Part shown: piece by piece, positions 1-8,719 of the stretch
How positions within the stretch are numbered: the first letter of the stretch is position 1
Layout of the letters: each line of letters begins with the position of its first letter
Assembly: GCA_009760855.2 (NCBI GenBank)
Contig: WPIO01000420.1
Span: 1 to 50,402 of the forward strand
Reading direction: 5' to 3'
Length of the DNA: 50,402 bases
DNA from: Cristatella mucedo
Taxonomy: Eukaryota > Bryozoa > Phylactolaemata > Cristatellidae
Notes under the pieces: model-generated
Told to the model about the DNA's origin: nothing
Databases searched by the model: none
The model's input: only the letters and a program-made list of their open reading frames with translations
Translations under genes and position numbers: made by a program

Positions 1-250
1 CAAGGACCCCAGCAATAAATATGCATCAAAGGGAGAGGTCGTGAATAGAAATAAAAGAACAGCCGCCCAAAATAAACGCCATACAACAGTGGCTGGTCCA
101 CTAGCAGACATCAGAAGGCCATAACATGGTCATGGCAGCATGAACATTAAGCCCCAAATGTACCGTCTGTTAATATGCTCCCTAAGCCTATAACGCACTC
201 CCTACTGATGCCACCCCTTTCCCTTACTTAATATTAGCTGATTAAACAGC

Positions 251-305
251 CAATAGCCTTAGTGGCTATCACAACGCTTGTAGTTGGCATAACAGATCGC
301 TCACG
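251..305 (-). mobile_element. SINE-1 fragment (tail part), weak
   Basis: A short stretch resembles, on the minus strand, the body of the tRNA-derived SINE seen better at 3688-3821 and 8580-8713: 'agccttagtggctatcac' followed by 'cgcttgtagttggc'. The tRNA-like head is missing. Divergence is high, so this is only a tentative match. Confidence 0.35.
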
Positions 306-324
306 GAAGACTTTGAACGTACCA

Positions 325-550
325 ACACTTATGCGTGCTGACACTGTGCCTGTGACCACTAACCACATTTGCATGCTGACCCAGTGCATGTAACCTCTAA
401 CCATGTTATTCATTTTGTTTGTTTTTCAAGCATGATTTTACTTACTATTCTATTGCGTATCACTTTGCAGCAAATGTAAAGCGCCTAGAAAGAGATTAAG
501 TTCTCTGAGGGCGCTTTATGAAGTGCAATATTATTATTATTATTATAATA
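325..550 (+). mobile_element. LINE-A 3' end (5'-truncated)
   Basis: Non-coding 3' terminus of the CR1/L2-like LINE that recurs across this window. It carries the block TGCGTGCTGACACTGTG, then ACTAACCACATTTGCATGCTGACC, then GCAAATGTAAAGCGCCTAGAAAG, and ends in a GTTCTCTGAGGGCGCTTTAT motif followed by a (TTA)n run. Extreme 5' truncation is what target-primed reverse transcription normally leaves. No coding capacity remains. Confidence 0.8.
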
Positions 551-1004
551 AAGTTAAGTGGCAGCGTGCATTGTTTACATCATATTCACATCTTGTATTC
601 TGCACAACGTCTGCTAGATCCACGTGTATTGTTCTTCACATTCACATGCGTGCAGACACCTTGACTTTTACTGCTAATCAATTGGCATGCTTCATTTACA
701 GCACATGTAAAATACCAAGGACAAGAATTGGTTCTTCGCATTTCCTTTTGTCAATATTTTTCCCCCTATCATCAACACACGGTGTGGCTTTTTTGTCAGC
801 CGTGGCCAAAATGGTTAATGTGTTACAGTCTAGGCAGATCGAAAAACCGATACGCCATCCCAGGCGTTAGCCACTGTAATGGCGGCTCCAGCTAAACGAG
901 CTAGATTATTGCTGAATTAAGGCTCTTCTGCCGCCATAAAAAAAGAGGCTGAAAGGTAAAATGAGCTAGCATGTTTTGCTCTGTAGCATGCTGTTCGTAT
1001 GTGT
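551..1004. other. No recognised gene
   Basis: AT-moderate sequence without a supported gene. A 115-codon open frame at 523-870 begins inside the LINE-A tail and has no recognisable domain. Around 600-700 there is faint similarity to the LINE-A 3' region (ATGCGTGCAGACACC and a CTGCTAATCA block), possibly a much older copy. The motif GGCTCTTCTGCCGCCATA near 921-938 matches the end of SINE-1, so a decayed SINE-1 end may lie here. Confidence 0.4.
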
Positions 1005-1205
1005 GTATCTCCGTCAGTAACTCCACAAAGTCATAAAGACCATGTGGGTGTTACGCAGGAGAGTTTTGTATAGCGCACTCACAGCCTAAGCGGCTTTCTG
1101 TACGCATTTGGTAGCCAACAGACTTCGTCTCACGCAACAAAGAGAAAGTGGGAAGCATAGCAGAGTTAAGAGAGCAGTTGAGCAGTTGACGTAGTTCCCC
1201 TCTGT
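1005..1205 (-). mobile_element. LINE-B 3' terminal fragment
   Basis: Reverse complement of a segment that also occurs at 2180-2440, 4100-4310 and 24585-24840 on the plus strand, and at 27240-27510 on the minus strand. Shared blocks include GTAACTCCACAAAGTC, GAGAGTTTTGTATAG and CAGACTTCGTCTCACGCAACAAAGAGAAAGTGG (given in parts: CAGACTTCGTCTCACG, then CAACAAAGAGAAAGTGG). The longer copy at 3985-4310 shows that this is the end of a LINE reading frame plus its 3' flank. Confidence 0.75.
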
Positions 1206-1329
1206 GAGCTGGAGCCCACGGCGAGCTGAGATGTGCCGCACTCGTGAGTCCCAGTAACTGCAGCCAAAGTCGTACAAGTTTCGTCTTGGCTGGCATTTGT
1301 ATAGATAGGAGTCCCGTCTTCAACATTGC

Positions 1330-2175
1330 TGCGGTCCGAAAGTGTCCTTCCTAGCTGGGAAAGCTGGCATCGTTGTTTGCCACGTGCACCCCCACCCCTG
1401 CTGCTTAATGTACCTTGGGCCCCCAGAAGGTCTGTTTAGTTCCCTTGTTATTGCTGGAGAACGCAATGGTATTATAAATATTTTTATTTAAACATTATTA
1501 TTTATTTATTTTTTATAACTTCATTTATTTCGATTATTTATTATTTTATAATGTTGGTATAATAATTCAATTAATATAAAAATGTTAATGAAGCTGACGC
1601 TCCTCTTCCCAGAGACAGCATAGTGGCAGTGGCAACGCAGCCATGCCGGGCGCGGTGCTCGGGCGGGATATAGCCAAACCCTCTGGTTAAGGCGATATAC
1701 GCACGAACGCAAGCGCACCAATACAAACTAACAAGAATATCCATAAAAACACATAGGATTGTACCTGAGGATAACTTCAAATAGAGTGCAGCCTCAGTGA
1801 AACGTACGTGCCGCATTGCGAATTCCAGCAGTCGGTCAAGTTAAGGTCGAGATGCAAAAGTCAGAGTGCACTGACAGTTAAATTCTTGCCGATCAGTTAA
1901 ATTCTTTCCGATCACGAAAACGCTTGCATAGCCATACTCAATGGTTTGCACGTTAGGGTATGCAGGCGCAACTATGCATACAAATCTTATTACTACTGGC
2001 AAAATTCACCTATAAATATTCACATGCAAGCTCATACAGGAACATGCACGTAATAATAACCAAACTCTGACGTATCAAGCTCAACAGGATAACGTTTTTT
2101 TAAATGTTCATTAAACATAATGACTAATAAAAAAATTATGAAGAAATATAAAAATTTGCAGGCGCAACCGCATCA
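1330..2175. other. No recognised gene; AT-rich tract
   Basis: Nothing codes recognisably here. Positions 1470-1590 are strongly A+T rich (runs of ATTTATT). The 66- and 81-codon minus frames over 1521-1816 overlap each other and show no domain. No terminal repeats or LINE-A/B blocks were found. Confidence 0.4.
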
Positions 2176-2179
2176 GCAA

Positions 2180-2445
2180 CTCTTCTCTTACTGCCGAACT
2201 ATGGCCCATCCTTGTCAGCGGTCCTGAGCTGCTATTTCCATGCTGCTCACTACCTCAACTGCTTTCCGGACTCTGCTATGCTTCCCACTTTCTCTTTGTT
2301 CCGTGAGACGAAGTCTGTTTGCTACCGAATGCGTACCGAAAGCCGCCGAGGCTGTGAGTTCGCTGTACAAAACTCTCCTGCGTAACACCCACATGTTCTT
2401 TATGACTTTGAGGAATTACAGACGGAGATATGTTACATTACATTA
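2180..2445 (+). mobile_element. LINE-B 3' terminal fragment
   Basis: Plus-strand copy of the LINE-B C-terminal/3' segment. It begins in the CTTACTGCCGAACTATGGC block (the 'ADYGTSF' part of the frame in less damaged copies), passes through CTTCCCACTTTCTCTTTGTT and GAGACGAAGTCTGTTTGCTA, and ends near GAATTACAGACGGAGAT. It is roughly the mirror of the minus copy at 1005-1205, so the two form a widely spaced inverted pair about 1 kb apart. Confidence 0.8.
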
Positions 2446-2449
2446 AATT

Positions 2450-3680
2450 AACCATAAAATATCGTTCAGCCAACTATAGAGCAGAAAAAGTCACGCACAA
2501 TTCAAAACACATCTCTTTTTTCATCTAATTAGTTTCATATGATAAGAAATAAAAGGTTTTGGGACCGTCTGATGTGACTCAATTCAAGCCACATCGGGAG
2601 GACAGACAGGAACAAGGCGAAGGCCGTTGTCAATACAGGCAGTTCAGTTTACAAAAAAGCGTATCTTAGCATCTACATGAACTTAATAATGCCATAACCC
2701 ATGATATTAGTAATTGTTCATCTGTGTGCACAAATTGTATAGTTCTGATTAAGATCGCTAATGTTAGCCTGGCAGGGCGATGGGCCTGCACACGTTGCTG
2801 CTGCCGCCTGCGGTGGTTGTACGGTGCCTTTTAAGCAGCAGTTCATCTTGCACTCACAATCTTAAGATCAGTGTTTTTCACCACATTATCTCATGCACTA
2901 ACTTGCAATCTAATTCCTATAAAGACTTGCGGTGTTTATAGAGATTTTGTGTTTGTAGATATGCAAACTCATTTTTATAATGGAATCGTTGGGATTCACT
3001 GCCCAGAAGGAATCTTTTACAATACTTCCGGACTCTTGTGCAAATTGACCACTGTGTCCGATGTCGGCGTTGTTGAGAGCATGCTGAGACGCCACTCTAG
3101 AATGATTATTATTCTTAAACCACGCACCGCTCGGCCGTCCTGTAATCAGTGAGCAACATCCGTTCACCCATCGCAGACTGACTGATCGGGTCCACTCAGC
3201 ACCGCCACGCACCATCAGTGGCAGATATAACCTACTGGCGTTTCTTTTAAGATCAAGCAGACCAGCAGAAGACTAATATGAGTACGCACTGCTGGAAGCT
3301 AGATGAAAAATAATGCGACTAATAAAACAGAGGTCCGGAGTAAATGACTGCCTAAGAATGTGAAACTTATCTGGGAGGCCGAGATTTCTTGGCTAACCTA
3401 AACTGTGAAAGCTCTCACTCCGCCAGAGGATTTCCAGCAATAATCCAAACTTTTTTCTTAAACTATGGATATTATTTTATAGTTTTCTACACGCGAGAAT
3501 CTCACCGAACAGATGTCTGTCAGCAGGGTTTACTAGTTGTAGCTGTGCTCCAGCTTACTAATGAAGGCCAGATGCTGCTGTTGCTGAGCTTTAACTTTTT
3601 TGCCTATAGGTTTGTTCTCTTATAGTCTGCCGTTCAAGCGTGGATGTCGGTAATTCATCATGCAAGGAAATTGAGAGATT
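2450..3680. other. No recognised gene
   Basis: Unassigned sequence. An open frame covers 2871-3152 on the plus strand (no ATG at its left end) and an overlapping 101-codon frame lies opposite at 2910-3215; neither shows a known domain. A 78-codon frame at 3389-3625 ends in a hydrophobic stretch but has no supporting splice or start context. Treated as non-coding. Confidence 0.4.
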
Positions 3681-3687
3681 TTGAGGT

Positions 3688-3821
3688 GCTGGATGGCTAC
3701 GAGGGATGTAGAGTGCTCACTCTTCCGGACCGAGGTCGTTTGTTCAAATCGTGGTTTGGGCGATCCTTTATTGCCTCTTGCAAGCGATAGGGATAGCCGT
3801 ATGGCTCTTCTACTGCTATAA
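3688..3821 (+). mobile_element. SINE-1, tRNA-headed
   Basis: The left half looks like a decayed tRNA: an A-box-like TGGCTACGAGGGATG and, about 35 bp on, a B-box-like GTTTGTTCAAATCG, as expected for an internal RNA polymerase III promoter. The right half (GCGATCCTTTATTGCCTCTTG, given here as GCGATCCTTT plus ATTGCCTCTTG, then ATGGCTCTTCTACTGCTATA) is shared with the minus copy at 8580-8713 and the fragment at 8048-8097. That makes it a dispersed SINE family, not a tRNA gene. Confidence 0.65.
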
Positions 3822-3984
3822 GTTGAGTATGATAACTCGGAGCAATTTGAGCCCAGCTCCAGTCTAACGGCTGGGCTCCTCCATACCTAGCTCAACTGCC
3901 GTACCATTTTCAGCCTCCTCGTGCCCTCAGGTCCTGTAGGGGCAATAAATACATTAGCTGTTCCATTCCTCCCGATAAAAGACC

Positions 3985-4310
3985 GTTGCCAATAAAAGCT
4001 TTAGATCTACAGGGCCTGCACTGTGGAACTCACTTCCACGATCCTTACGCAACGACAACTTCTCTCCTGCCGCCGACTATGGCACATCCTTTACAGCAGT
4101 CCTAAGCTGCTGCTTCTGTATTATTCAACTCAACTGCTCTCCTGACTCTGCTATGCTTCTCATTGTATCTTTTTTGCGTGTGATGACGTCTTTTGGCTAC
4201 AAAATGCCTACCAAAAGTCGCTTAGGCTTTGAGCTTGCTACACAAAACTCTCATGCATAACACCCACATAGTCTCAGTGGCTTTGAGCAGTTACAGACAG
4301 ATAGTCATGC
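3985..4310 (+). mobile_element. LINE-B C-terminal coding remnant and 3' flank
   Basis: Translation from 3985 gives a frame with GPALWNSLPRSLRNDN, then ADYGTSF. This matches the C-terminal signature of CR1/L2-type LINE ORF2 proteins, where a G/AP-x-x-WNSLP-x-x-R block follows the reverse transcriptase. Further on it shares the LINE-B 3' sequence with other copies (CTGACTCTGCTATGCTTCTC; CAAAACTCTCATGCATAACA). The fragment is truncated on the left and has no start. Confidence 0.8.
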
Positions 4311-4334
4311 ATGCACAACGTTAGTATCAATGAC

Positions 4335-4440
4335 ACTAGAACGAGTCGTGGAAGACCAGTGGAGCTCATGTATTTAAACTTAAAACCTTGCTAGTAAGTT
4401 CCAGTCTGGTTTTGGAGCTACTCACTCCGAAGAGTCGGCG
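4335..4440 (+). mobile_element. LINE reverse transcriptase fragment
   Basis: Plus-strand translation gives pieces such as ARVVEDQ and SKFQSGFGATHS. These correspond to the 'ERVVADQL...FQSGFRxxHST' region of a CR1/L2-like reverse transcriptase (before motif A) and match the better copy at 41760-41870. It stops at a (TAA)n run, directly beyond which a LINE-A 3' end lies in the opposite orientation. Confidence 0.7.
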
Positions 4441-4454
4441 TTGCCTCGGGTGTA

Positions 4455-4790
4455 ATAATAATAATAACAATGCTCTTGAGAAAGTGCTCTCACTGAACTC
4501 AGTTTTTTCTAGGTGCTTTACTTTTGCTGCATAGGGAAATGCGATTGAATGGTGAGTTATATCATGCTTGATAATCAACATGAATAACATGGCTAGGGGT
4601 GAAATGCACAGGGTCAGCATGCAAATGTGGTTAGTGGCAGCATGCACAGTGTCAGCATGCATAAGCACATCAAGGACGAATCGCAGGGACCCACTAAATG
4701 CTTTCCTAAATAGGTGTGTTTCTAAGTTTTTTTTAAATGTGGTCAAGTCAGGAGATGTTCTGACCGGGCCTTTGCCGCCCGTGACTTATA
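4455..4790 (-). mobile_element. LINE-A 3' end with last codons of the frame
   Basis: Minus-strand copy starting from a (TAA)n run and reading back through the GCGCTTTACTTTTGCTGCAT-type tail into the region encoding TFKKNLETHLFRKAF. That peptide is the typical 'xTFKxxLKTHLFxxAF' C-terminus of CR1/L2-like LINE proteins. It is 5'-truncated and abuts a plus-strand reverse transcriptase fragment tail to tail. Confidence 0.85.
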
Positions 4791-4804
4791 TATCATTGCC
4801 ATAA

Positions 4805-4985
4805 ATCTCAGCAGTCTATAAGCCAACGAGTGTAACTATCTCAAAATGGCCGTACATTTGAGATAAGAGGCACTCAGGAATAATTTTGTGATCGATAGTA
4901 TCAAAAGCTGCTGAAAGACCGAGCAAAACAAGCAAAGATAATCTACCTATGTCTGCAATCCTAAGGTCGGTATAAAGTGACCTCA
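4805..4985 (-). mobile_element. LINE reverse transcriptase motif A fragment
   Basis: Read on the minus strand, 4960 to about 4850 gives SLLVLLGLSAAFDTIDHKII, the palm motif A region of a CR1/L2-like reverse transcriptase, with the catalytic aspartate in 'AAFDTIDH'. It sits just upstream (in minus orientation) of the LINE-A 3' end at 4455-4790 but lacks the intervening thumb and C-terminal sequence. It is therefore either an internally deleted copy or two separate fragments. Confidence 0.75.
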
Positions 4986-4989
4986 GAAC

Positions 4990-5670
4990 AGACGACAGAC
5001 TGAATATACAGAAGGCAGCTTGTCAGCAGTTCTAGTGGCAGTGGCTGATGCCTGTTTGCAGAAGAATAAAGGGATGTGTGGTCGTATCCCAGTGTTCACA
5101 AGGTTAAGCATTCCTGTAGGAAGGTATATGAGGCTGTTCATGAAGGGTTTCGACAGCCAATCCAAGAAAACTGATGTAGCAAAGGCAAAATATGCAACCT
5201 CAAGAACAAATGTGTACGTAGGTAGCCTGTACAAATTCAAAACCAGGATAAAGCAAACTCCTCAGGTGATGGACCCTTTATGTAGATAATTAGAAATTCC
5301 TTAGAAAGTAAGCCGAGTTGCTCACGTGCTTGTCTGCCACTGTGTACTGTCTGAGCTGAACAGAACGACTACCCTTTTCAAGGCAATTGTCGGTATGTAC
5401 GTTTTGCAGCGTCTGCTGCAAATATATGCCAGCATTATTGGTCTCTTGGTTGTCGGTTGTCTTTGTTTGCACTCGCCAAAACTTCCGGTGTGGCTATAGA
5501 GGCTGCAATGATGGTTGCTGGCAAAACGTTGTCAAAGCCCAACTTTCATCACTATTGATGAATGCTGATACTCTGAGCTCCTCCAGAAAGTTAAATAAAC
5601 ATCATCTGCAACTGCATTCACCACTGAATGCACCACGAATTTCAGTGTACATGCTAGCACTTACTCCATG
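4990..5670. other. No recognised gene
   Basis: Two overlapping frames on opposite strands (5020-5289 plus, 4983-5240 minus), and another such pair at 5290-5472 minus and 5387-5698 plus, are open by chance as far as can be seen. No domain, signal peptide or splice structure was recognised. Confidence 0.4.
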
Positions 5671-5677
5671 TTCATTC

Positions 5678-5812
5678 TGGGGTTGGTCCAGCGGTTAAGG
5701 TGCTCGCCCCGACTAAGGTCTGGCTGAGGTCGTGGGCTCGAGCCCTGAGGCATATGTGAAGCGCCTGAATAGAGATTAAGTTCTCTTGGGGCGCTATACA
5801 AATGAATTATTC
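5678..5812 (+). mobile_element. SINE-2, tRNA head with LINE-A-like tail
   Basis: The head has an A-box-like TGGTCCAGCGGTTAAGG (5685-5701) and a B-box-like GTGGGCTCGAGCCC (5732-5745), i.e. an internal Pol III promoter derived from a tRNA. The tail (AAGCGCCTGAATAGAGATT, then AAGTTCTCTTGGGGCGCTAT) is nearly the LINE-A 3' terminus (AAGCGCCTAGAAAGAGATT... GTTCTCTGAGGGCGCTTTAT). Sharing a tail with a LINE is how SINEs recruit that LINE's reverse transcriptase. Copies: 25148-25295 plus, 17809-17890 minus, 29783-29900 plus. Confidence 0.85.
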
Positions 5813-5814
5813 TT

Positions 5815-6375
5815 GGTCATTGCAGTTGTTAATGGTTGTTAACACTTTTTGCCATATCAATTCTAAAGCTTCGTCAATACTCGGCCGATTGGTGTGAAAT
5901 TTGGAATATAGGTGGAGCTCACCTGTCTCCAGGTTCCCCAATGTGCATCTATGCATGATGGGTGTATGCATATGATGTGCCTGTCACAAAATGTCCGTGG
6001 GCTGTGGTCGTGATGACAGTCAACAGTTTGAGATGTCGAATTTTTTTATATTTTGTTTGTGGAAGGGTTAGCACGCAGTCGAGTGTCGGGCATCTTTTGA
6101 GTGGTTTGCCATATTTCGACAATGACTGATATTGAATCTGGCGATTTTATGGTGAAGCCCTGCATGGCTGAGCTGCAGTGCTATACGTGACCTCCGACTT
6201 TTACAGGTCATCGGAAGGTCAACACGGCAACTATACCACAACATACGATAGCTTATGTTACCAATGTTCTTTGTGTCAATTTTCATGCCATTCGTTTAAT
6301 TGGCCTTTGTACAATATTACTAAATGTGCTTTGGGGGATAACTCCCGCTTTTAGCGGCCATTTTGGGGATATGTC
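5815..6375. other. No recognised gene
   Basis: Includes a 72-codon minus frame (6068-6286) without recognisable features. Sequence composition is mixed. No LINE-A/B blocks, terminal repeats or splice-bounded frames were seen. Confidence 0.4.
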
Positions 6376-6379
6376 CCAC

Positions 6380-6540
6380 CACTGCCAGACCTACACAGTG
6401 GACTGCGACAGGTAAGACATATGTGACCTTGGCCCAGTCACTTTCCAGTGATTTTCGATGCAAAATAATGGACTGCCGTATTTGCCCAGGCCATTGCCGT
6501 CCTTTGCCATGCATTTCTTGCAGAGTGGAGCCGATGTGAA
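6380..6540 (-). repeat. Solitary satellite-like monomer (inverted relative to main array)
   Basis: Read on the minus strand this holds GACGGCAATGGCC, then GGGCAAATACGG, ATCACTGGAAAGTGAC and CTTACCTGTCGCAGTCCACTG, in the same order as in the array at 10880-10995. It is one diverged monomer of that repeat family about 4 kb from the main block, in opposite orientation. Confidence 0.7.
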
Positions 6541-7158
6541 ATCGTGTAGCAGTGGTACGGCATAGCCGTCGTGCTTAGGGATGTAATACAATGTGCCGTA
6601 TCTAAATTTGTAACCGGCACCGGAGCGAGAGCCACTATGCCGGCCTATGGAACAGCAACGTGGTGGCGAACCGGCCCAGAAATCACACGGGTTTGGGCAA
6701 TGCTTGTCAATCAGCGAGGCAAAGCTTCGTAATAGGTGCATAGAGTGGTAGGGTGGAGCCCCTACCCCTACCACAGGAGGTGCAAAGAGTAGTAGGAGTG
6801 ATAGGGCATAAAAAGTGATGTAGGCTACACTGCTTTCGAAGCTGAGTGCGACAAGAGAGCTGTGCCCGAGGTAGGGGTCAACTATGCTATTGGTCGACAG
6901 TGATCCCGAAGCGATGGAGACAATCAGAACCGATTGCCGAGGCTGTATACCATTGGCTACCGATAAGACTCGAGAGAAACTCTGACGTATCCCTAAGCTC
7001 CAATTTAGGACGCTCCATATACCAAATTCAAAGACCCATTGGTGGCCTGCAGATAAGAAAGGACAGGGCGTCCCAATTAGGTAGCAGTAGGGGGAAGACA
7101 CTAAAGCACTTTGATATATAAGCACTTTTTTCAAAGCAATCAAAGTGCTTATAAACAT
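6391..7158 (-). CDS. Unexplained 255-codon open reading frame (doubtful)
   Basis: The longest open frame in the window: 255 codons from an ATG at 7158 down to 6391. It contains a strongly hydrophobic stretch near its middle (residues about 112-135, around YALSLLLLFAPPVVGVGAPP). Its last 40 or so residues are translated from the satellite-like monomer, and its start abuts the dispersed repeat at 7148-7330, so the frame runs from one repeat into another. No domain is recognised. It may be a chance frame or a repeat-derived reading frame; there is no splice or promoter evidence. Confidence 0.15.
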   Translation of the reverse strand: MFISTLIALKKVLIYQSALVSSPYCYLIGTPCPFLSAGHQWVFEFGIWSVLNWSLGIRQSFSRVLSVANGIQPRQSVLIVSIASGSLSTNSIVDPYLGHSSLVALSFESSVAYITFYALSLLLLFAPPVVGVGAPPYHSMHLLRSFASLIDKHCPNPCDFWAGSPPRCCSIGRHSGSRSGAGYKFRYGTLYYIPKHDGYAVPLLHDFTSAPLCKKCMAKDGNGLGKYGSPLFCIENHWKVTGPRSHMSYLSQSTV

Positions 7159-7330
7159 ATATGATGGGAATTAGCTTCTGCCAGTTAGACGTTTGAAAGA
7201 TCTCACGATGGAAAAGTAGTATTTGCTCATGTGGTCAGTCGGCTTGCCCTAAATTCCTGCCTTAGAAAAATTCTCGACCCTCATTAAGCCCAGTTACCAC
7301 CCTTTAAACATACTGGCGTTATGTAAATGG
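7148..7330 (+). repeat. Dispersed repeat D, copy 1
   Basis: About 180 bp shared with 13045-13225: ACATATATGATGGGAATTAG, CACGATGGAAAAGTAGTA, GTGGTCAGTCGGCTTGCCC and CTCATTAAGCCCAGTTACCA are common to both. No coding or terminal-repeat structure is visible. Direction is arbitrary. Confidence 0.75.
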
Positions 7331-7790
7331 AAGGAAATGGAGGCGGCCAACTTCGTTCCCCAGCTATGACGCTGCCTGGGCTAACAGCCCGGGATCCCGT
7401 TAGAAGGCAACTCACTGCCCGGTCGGCACTGGAAAGCCTTGTCTCCGAATCCGAAGTCATTCAGAGCCATTCTCCACCACGCCACCGTACCAACCCCAAG
7501 CTCCGCCCACCGTTTCCCTTCGTTCCTATTCTGGAATTTCTGGGGGAGGCTGGTGAGCCGTAGGTCCCACGCACGGCAGCTTCTTCCGAAGGCAACTGAC
7601 TACCTCGCTTCGACAAGATCTCTCGCCAGAACTAGCATGCTCAAGGTACGGTACGCGTCTGCAATTTTTACAAGCTTGCTGCAGCCCATGCTCATCACCA
7701 GGAAGCAATGACCTGCATGCCCCTGCCCGAAGACAGCCATTGCCTTTATGCTGTCCCTCCAGAGGAGGTCTCCTCTCGAGGTACGGTACT
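7331..7790. other. No recognised gene
   Basis: GC-moderate sequence with overlapping open frames on both strands (7327-7563, 7439-7711, 7526-7708) and no recognisable protein. It leads into the TC microsatellite. Confidence 0.35.
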
Positions 7791-7792
7791 AT

Positions 7793-7795
7793 CGC

Positions 7796-7848
<53 letters not shown>

Positions 7849-7997
7849 TCACCCTCTCTCTCACTTCTCCCCCTCTCTCTCCTCTCTCCCCCACTCTCTC
7901 TCTCCTCTCTCCCCCACTCTCTCCTCTCTCCCTCTCTCTCTTTTCTCTCTCTCTTTCTCTCTCTCTCACACTCTCTCTCTTCTTTCTCTCTGGCTCT
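7793..7997 (+). repeat. (TC)n microsatellite, long and interrupted
   Basis: About 200 bp of almost pure CT dinucleotides with CCC and TTT interruptions; the purest part is 7793-7845. The open frames of 70-129 codons reported across it on both strands (Ser/Leu-rich or Arg/Glu-rich) are products of the repeat and not genes. Confidence 0.95.
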
Positions 7998-8047
7998 CTC
8001 GATACAAGTTGTGGGTTGGAGTACTGCAGGTGTTGATTCTTTACATA

Positions 8048-8097
8048 CCACTGCAAGTGGTGGTAACAGCCCAGAAGGCTCTTCTGCCCCCATATAA
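8048..8097 (+). mobile_element. SINE-1 tail fragment
   Basis: CCACTGCAAGTGGTGGTAAC followed by AAGGCTCTTCTGCCCCCATA is the body and end of SINE-1 (compare 8585-8625 read in reverse). The tRNA-like head is absent. It lies just beyond the TC microsatellite. Confidence 0.55.
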
Positions 8098-8099
8098 GA

Positions 8100-8575
8100 T
8101 GAGACTGTTAAACCAGCGTTATGAATAGCTGACTTCGGGGCAGCCAGCTTAGTTGGAGTAGGAACCCTGCTTAAGTTGTCTTGGTATGCTTGCTATTCAA
8201 GCACATAGGTGTTAATTTGAGTGTAATTACATCACCAAAATACCGATCCGTTAAACTGACGGTGCATAGTCTGCTTAAAATAATTAGCATCAAAACAGGA
8301 ATAGTGTGGGTGCCATTTAGTTCTGGCCCATTTATAACAATTTACACTCCGGTAATGCCTCGGGCTGTGAATACTGGGTCAGGCCCCGGCGTTGTTATAT
8401 TTGTGGTATGAGCATTCAGTGAGGAGGTCCCTGGAGAGCTGACCCGCGACACGATCCTGGTCACACCGCCAGGGAAATCGTCCTATCTGCATGGAGAGAA
8501 CAAGTGCCGGCTGTCTGGGATAGGGGATGGACACTTGCTAAATTCAATTAAATACCAGCTTATTTAACCGCCTCT
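8100..8575. other. No recognised gene
   Basis: Contains a 76-codon frame (8181-8411) with hydrophobic ends but no known domain. Nothing else is supported. Confidence 0.35.
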
Positions 8576-8579
8576 TTTG

Positions 8580-8713
8580 TATAGCGACAGAAGAGCCTTT
8601 AAGGCTATCACCACCGCTTGCAGTGGCGATAAAGGATTGTCCATAGCAGGATTAGAACCCACGACATCGGGATCGAGGTCGTGAAAAGCATCCGCCTTAC
8701 TTAGTCGCCATCA
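8580..8713 (-). mobile_element. SINE-1, tRNA-headed, minus copy
   Basis: On the minus strand the tRNA-like head lies at 8713-8645 (B-box-like GTGGGTTCTAATCC when reversed from 8653-8666), followed by the SINE-1 body ATCGCCACTGCAAGCGG and GGTGATAGCC and the end GGCTCTTCTGTCGCTAT. It pairs with the plus copy at 3688-3821. This is one of the better-preserved heads of the family. Confidence 0.7.
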
Positions 8714-8719
8714 GTGGGG

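Noticed and set aside
2871-3152. 93-codon frame with a possible acceptor (TTTGTAG) and an N-x-S sequon
   Set aside because: No convincing donor, no ATG and no domain; resemblance to the extracellular exon at 32818 is too vague to claim.
5020-5289. 89-codon plus frame and opposed 85-codon minus frame
   Set aside because: Both are open over the same bases, and neither shows a domain or start context.
5681-5750. Possible tRNA gene
   Set aside because: Boxes A and B are present but no full cloverleaf can be drawn with confidence, and the sequence continues into a LINE-like tail and recurs elsewhere; it is a SINE head.
7708-8128. Several open frames of 70-129 codons on both strands
   Set aside because: They translate the TC/GA microsatellite into Ser/Leu or Arg/Glu runs; all frames are open because the dinucleotide repeat contains no stop.
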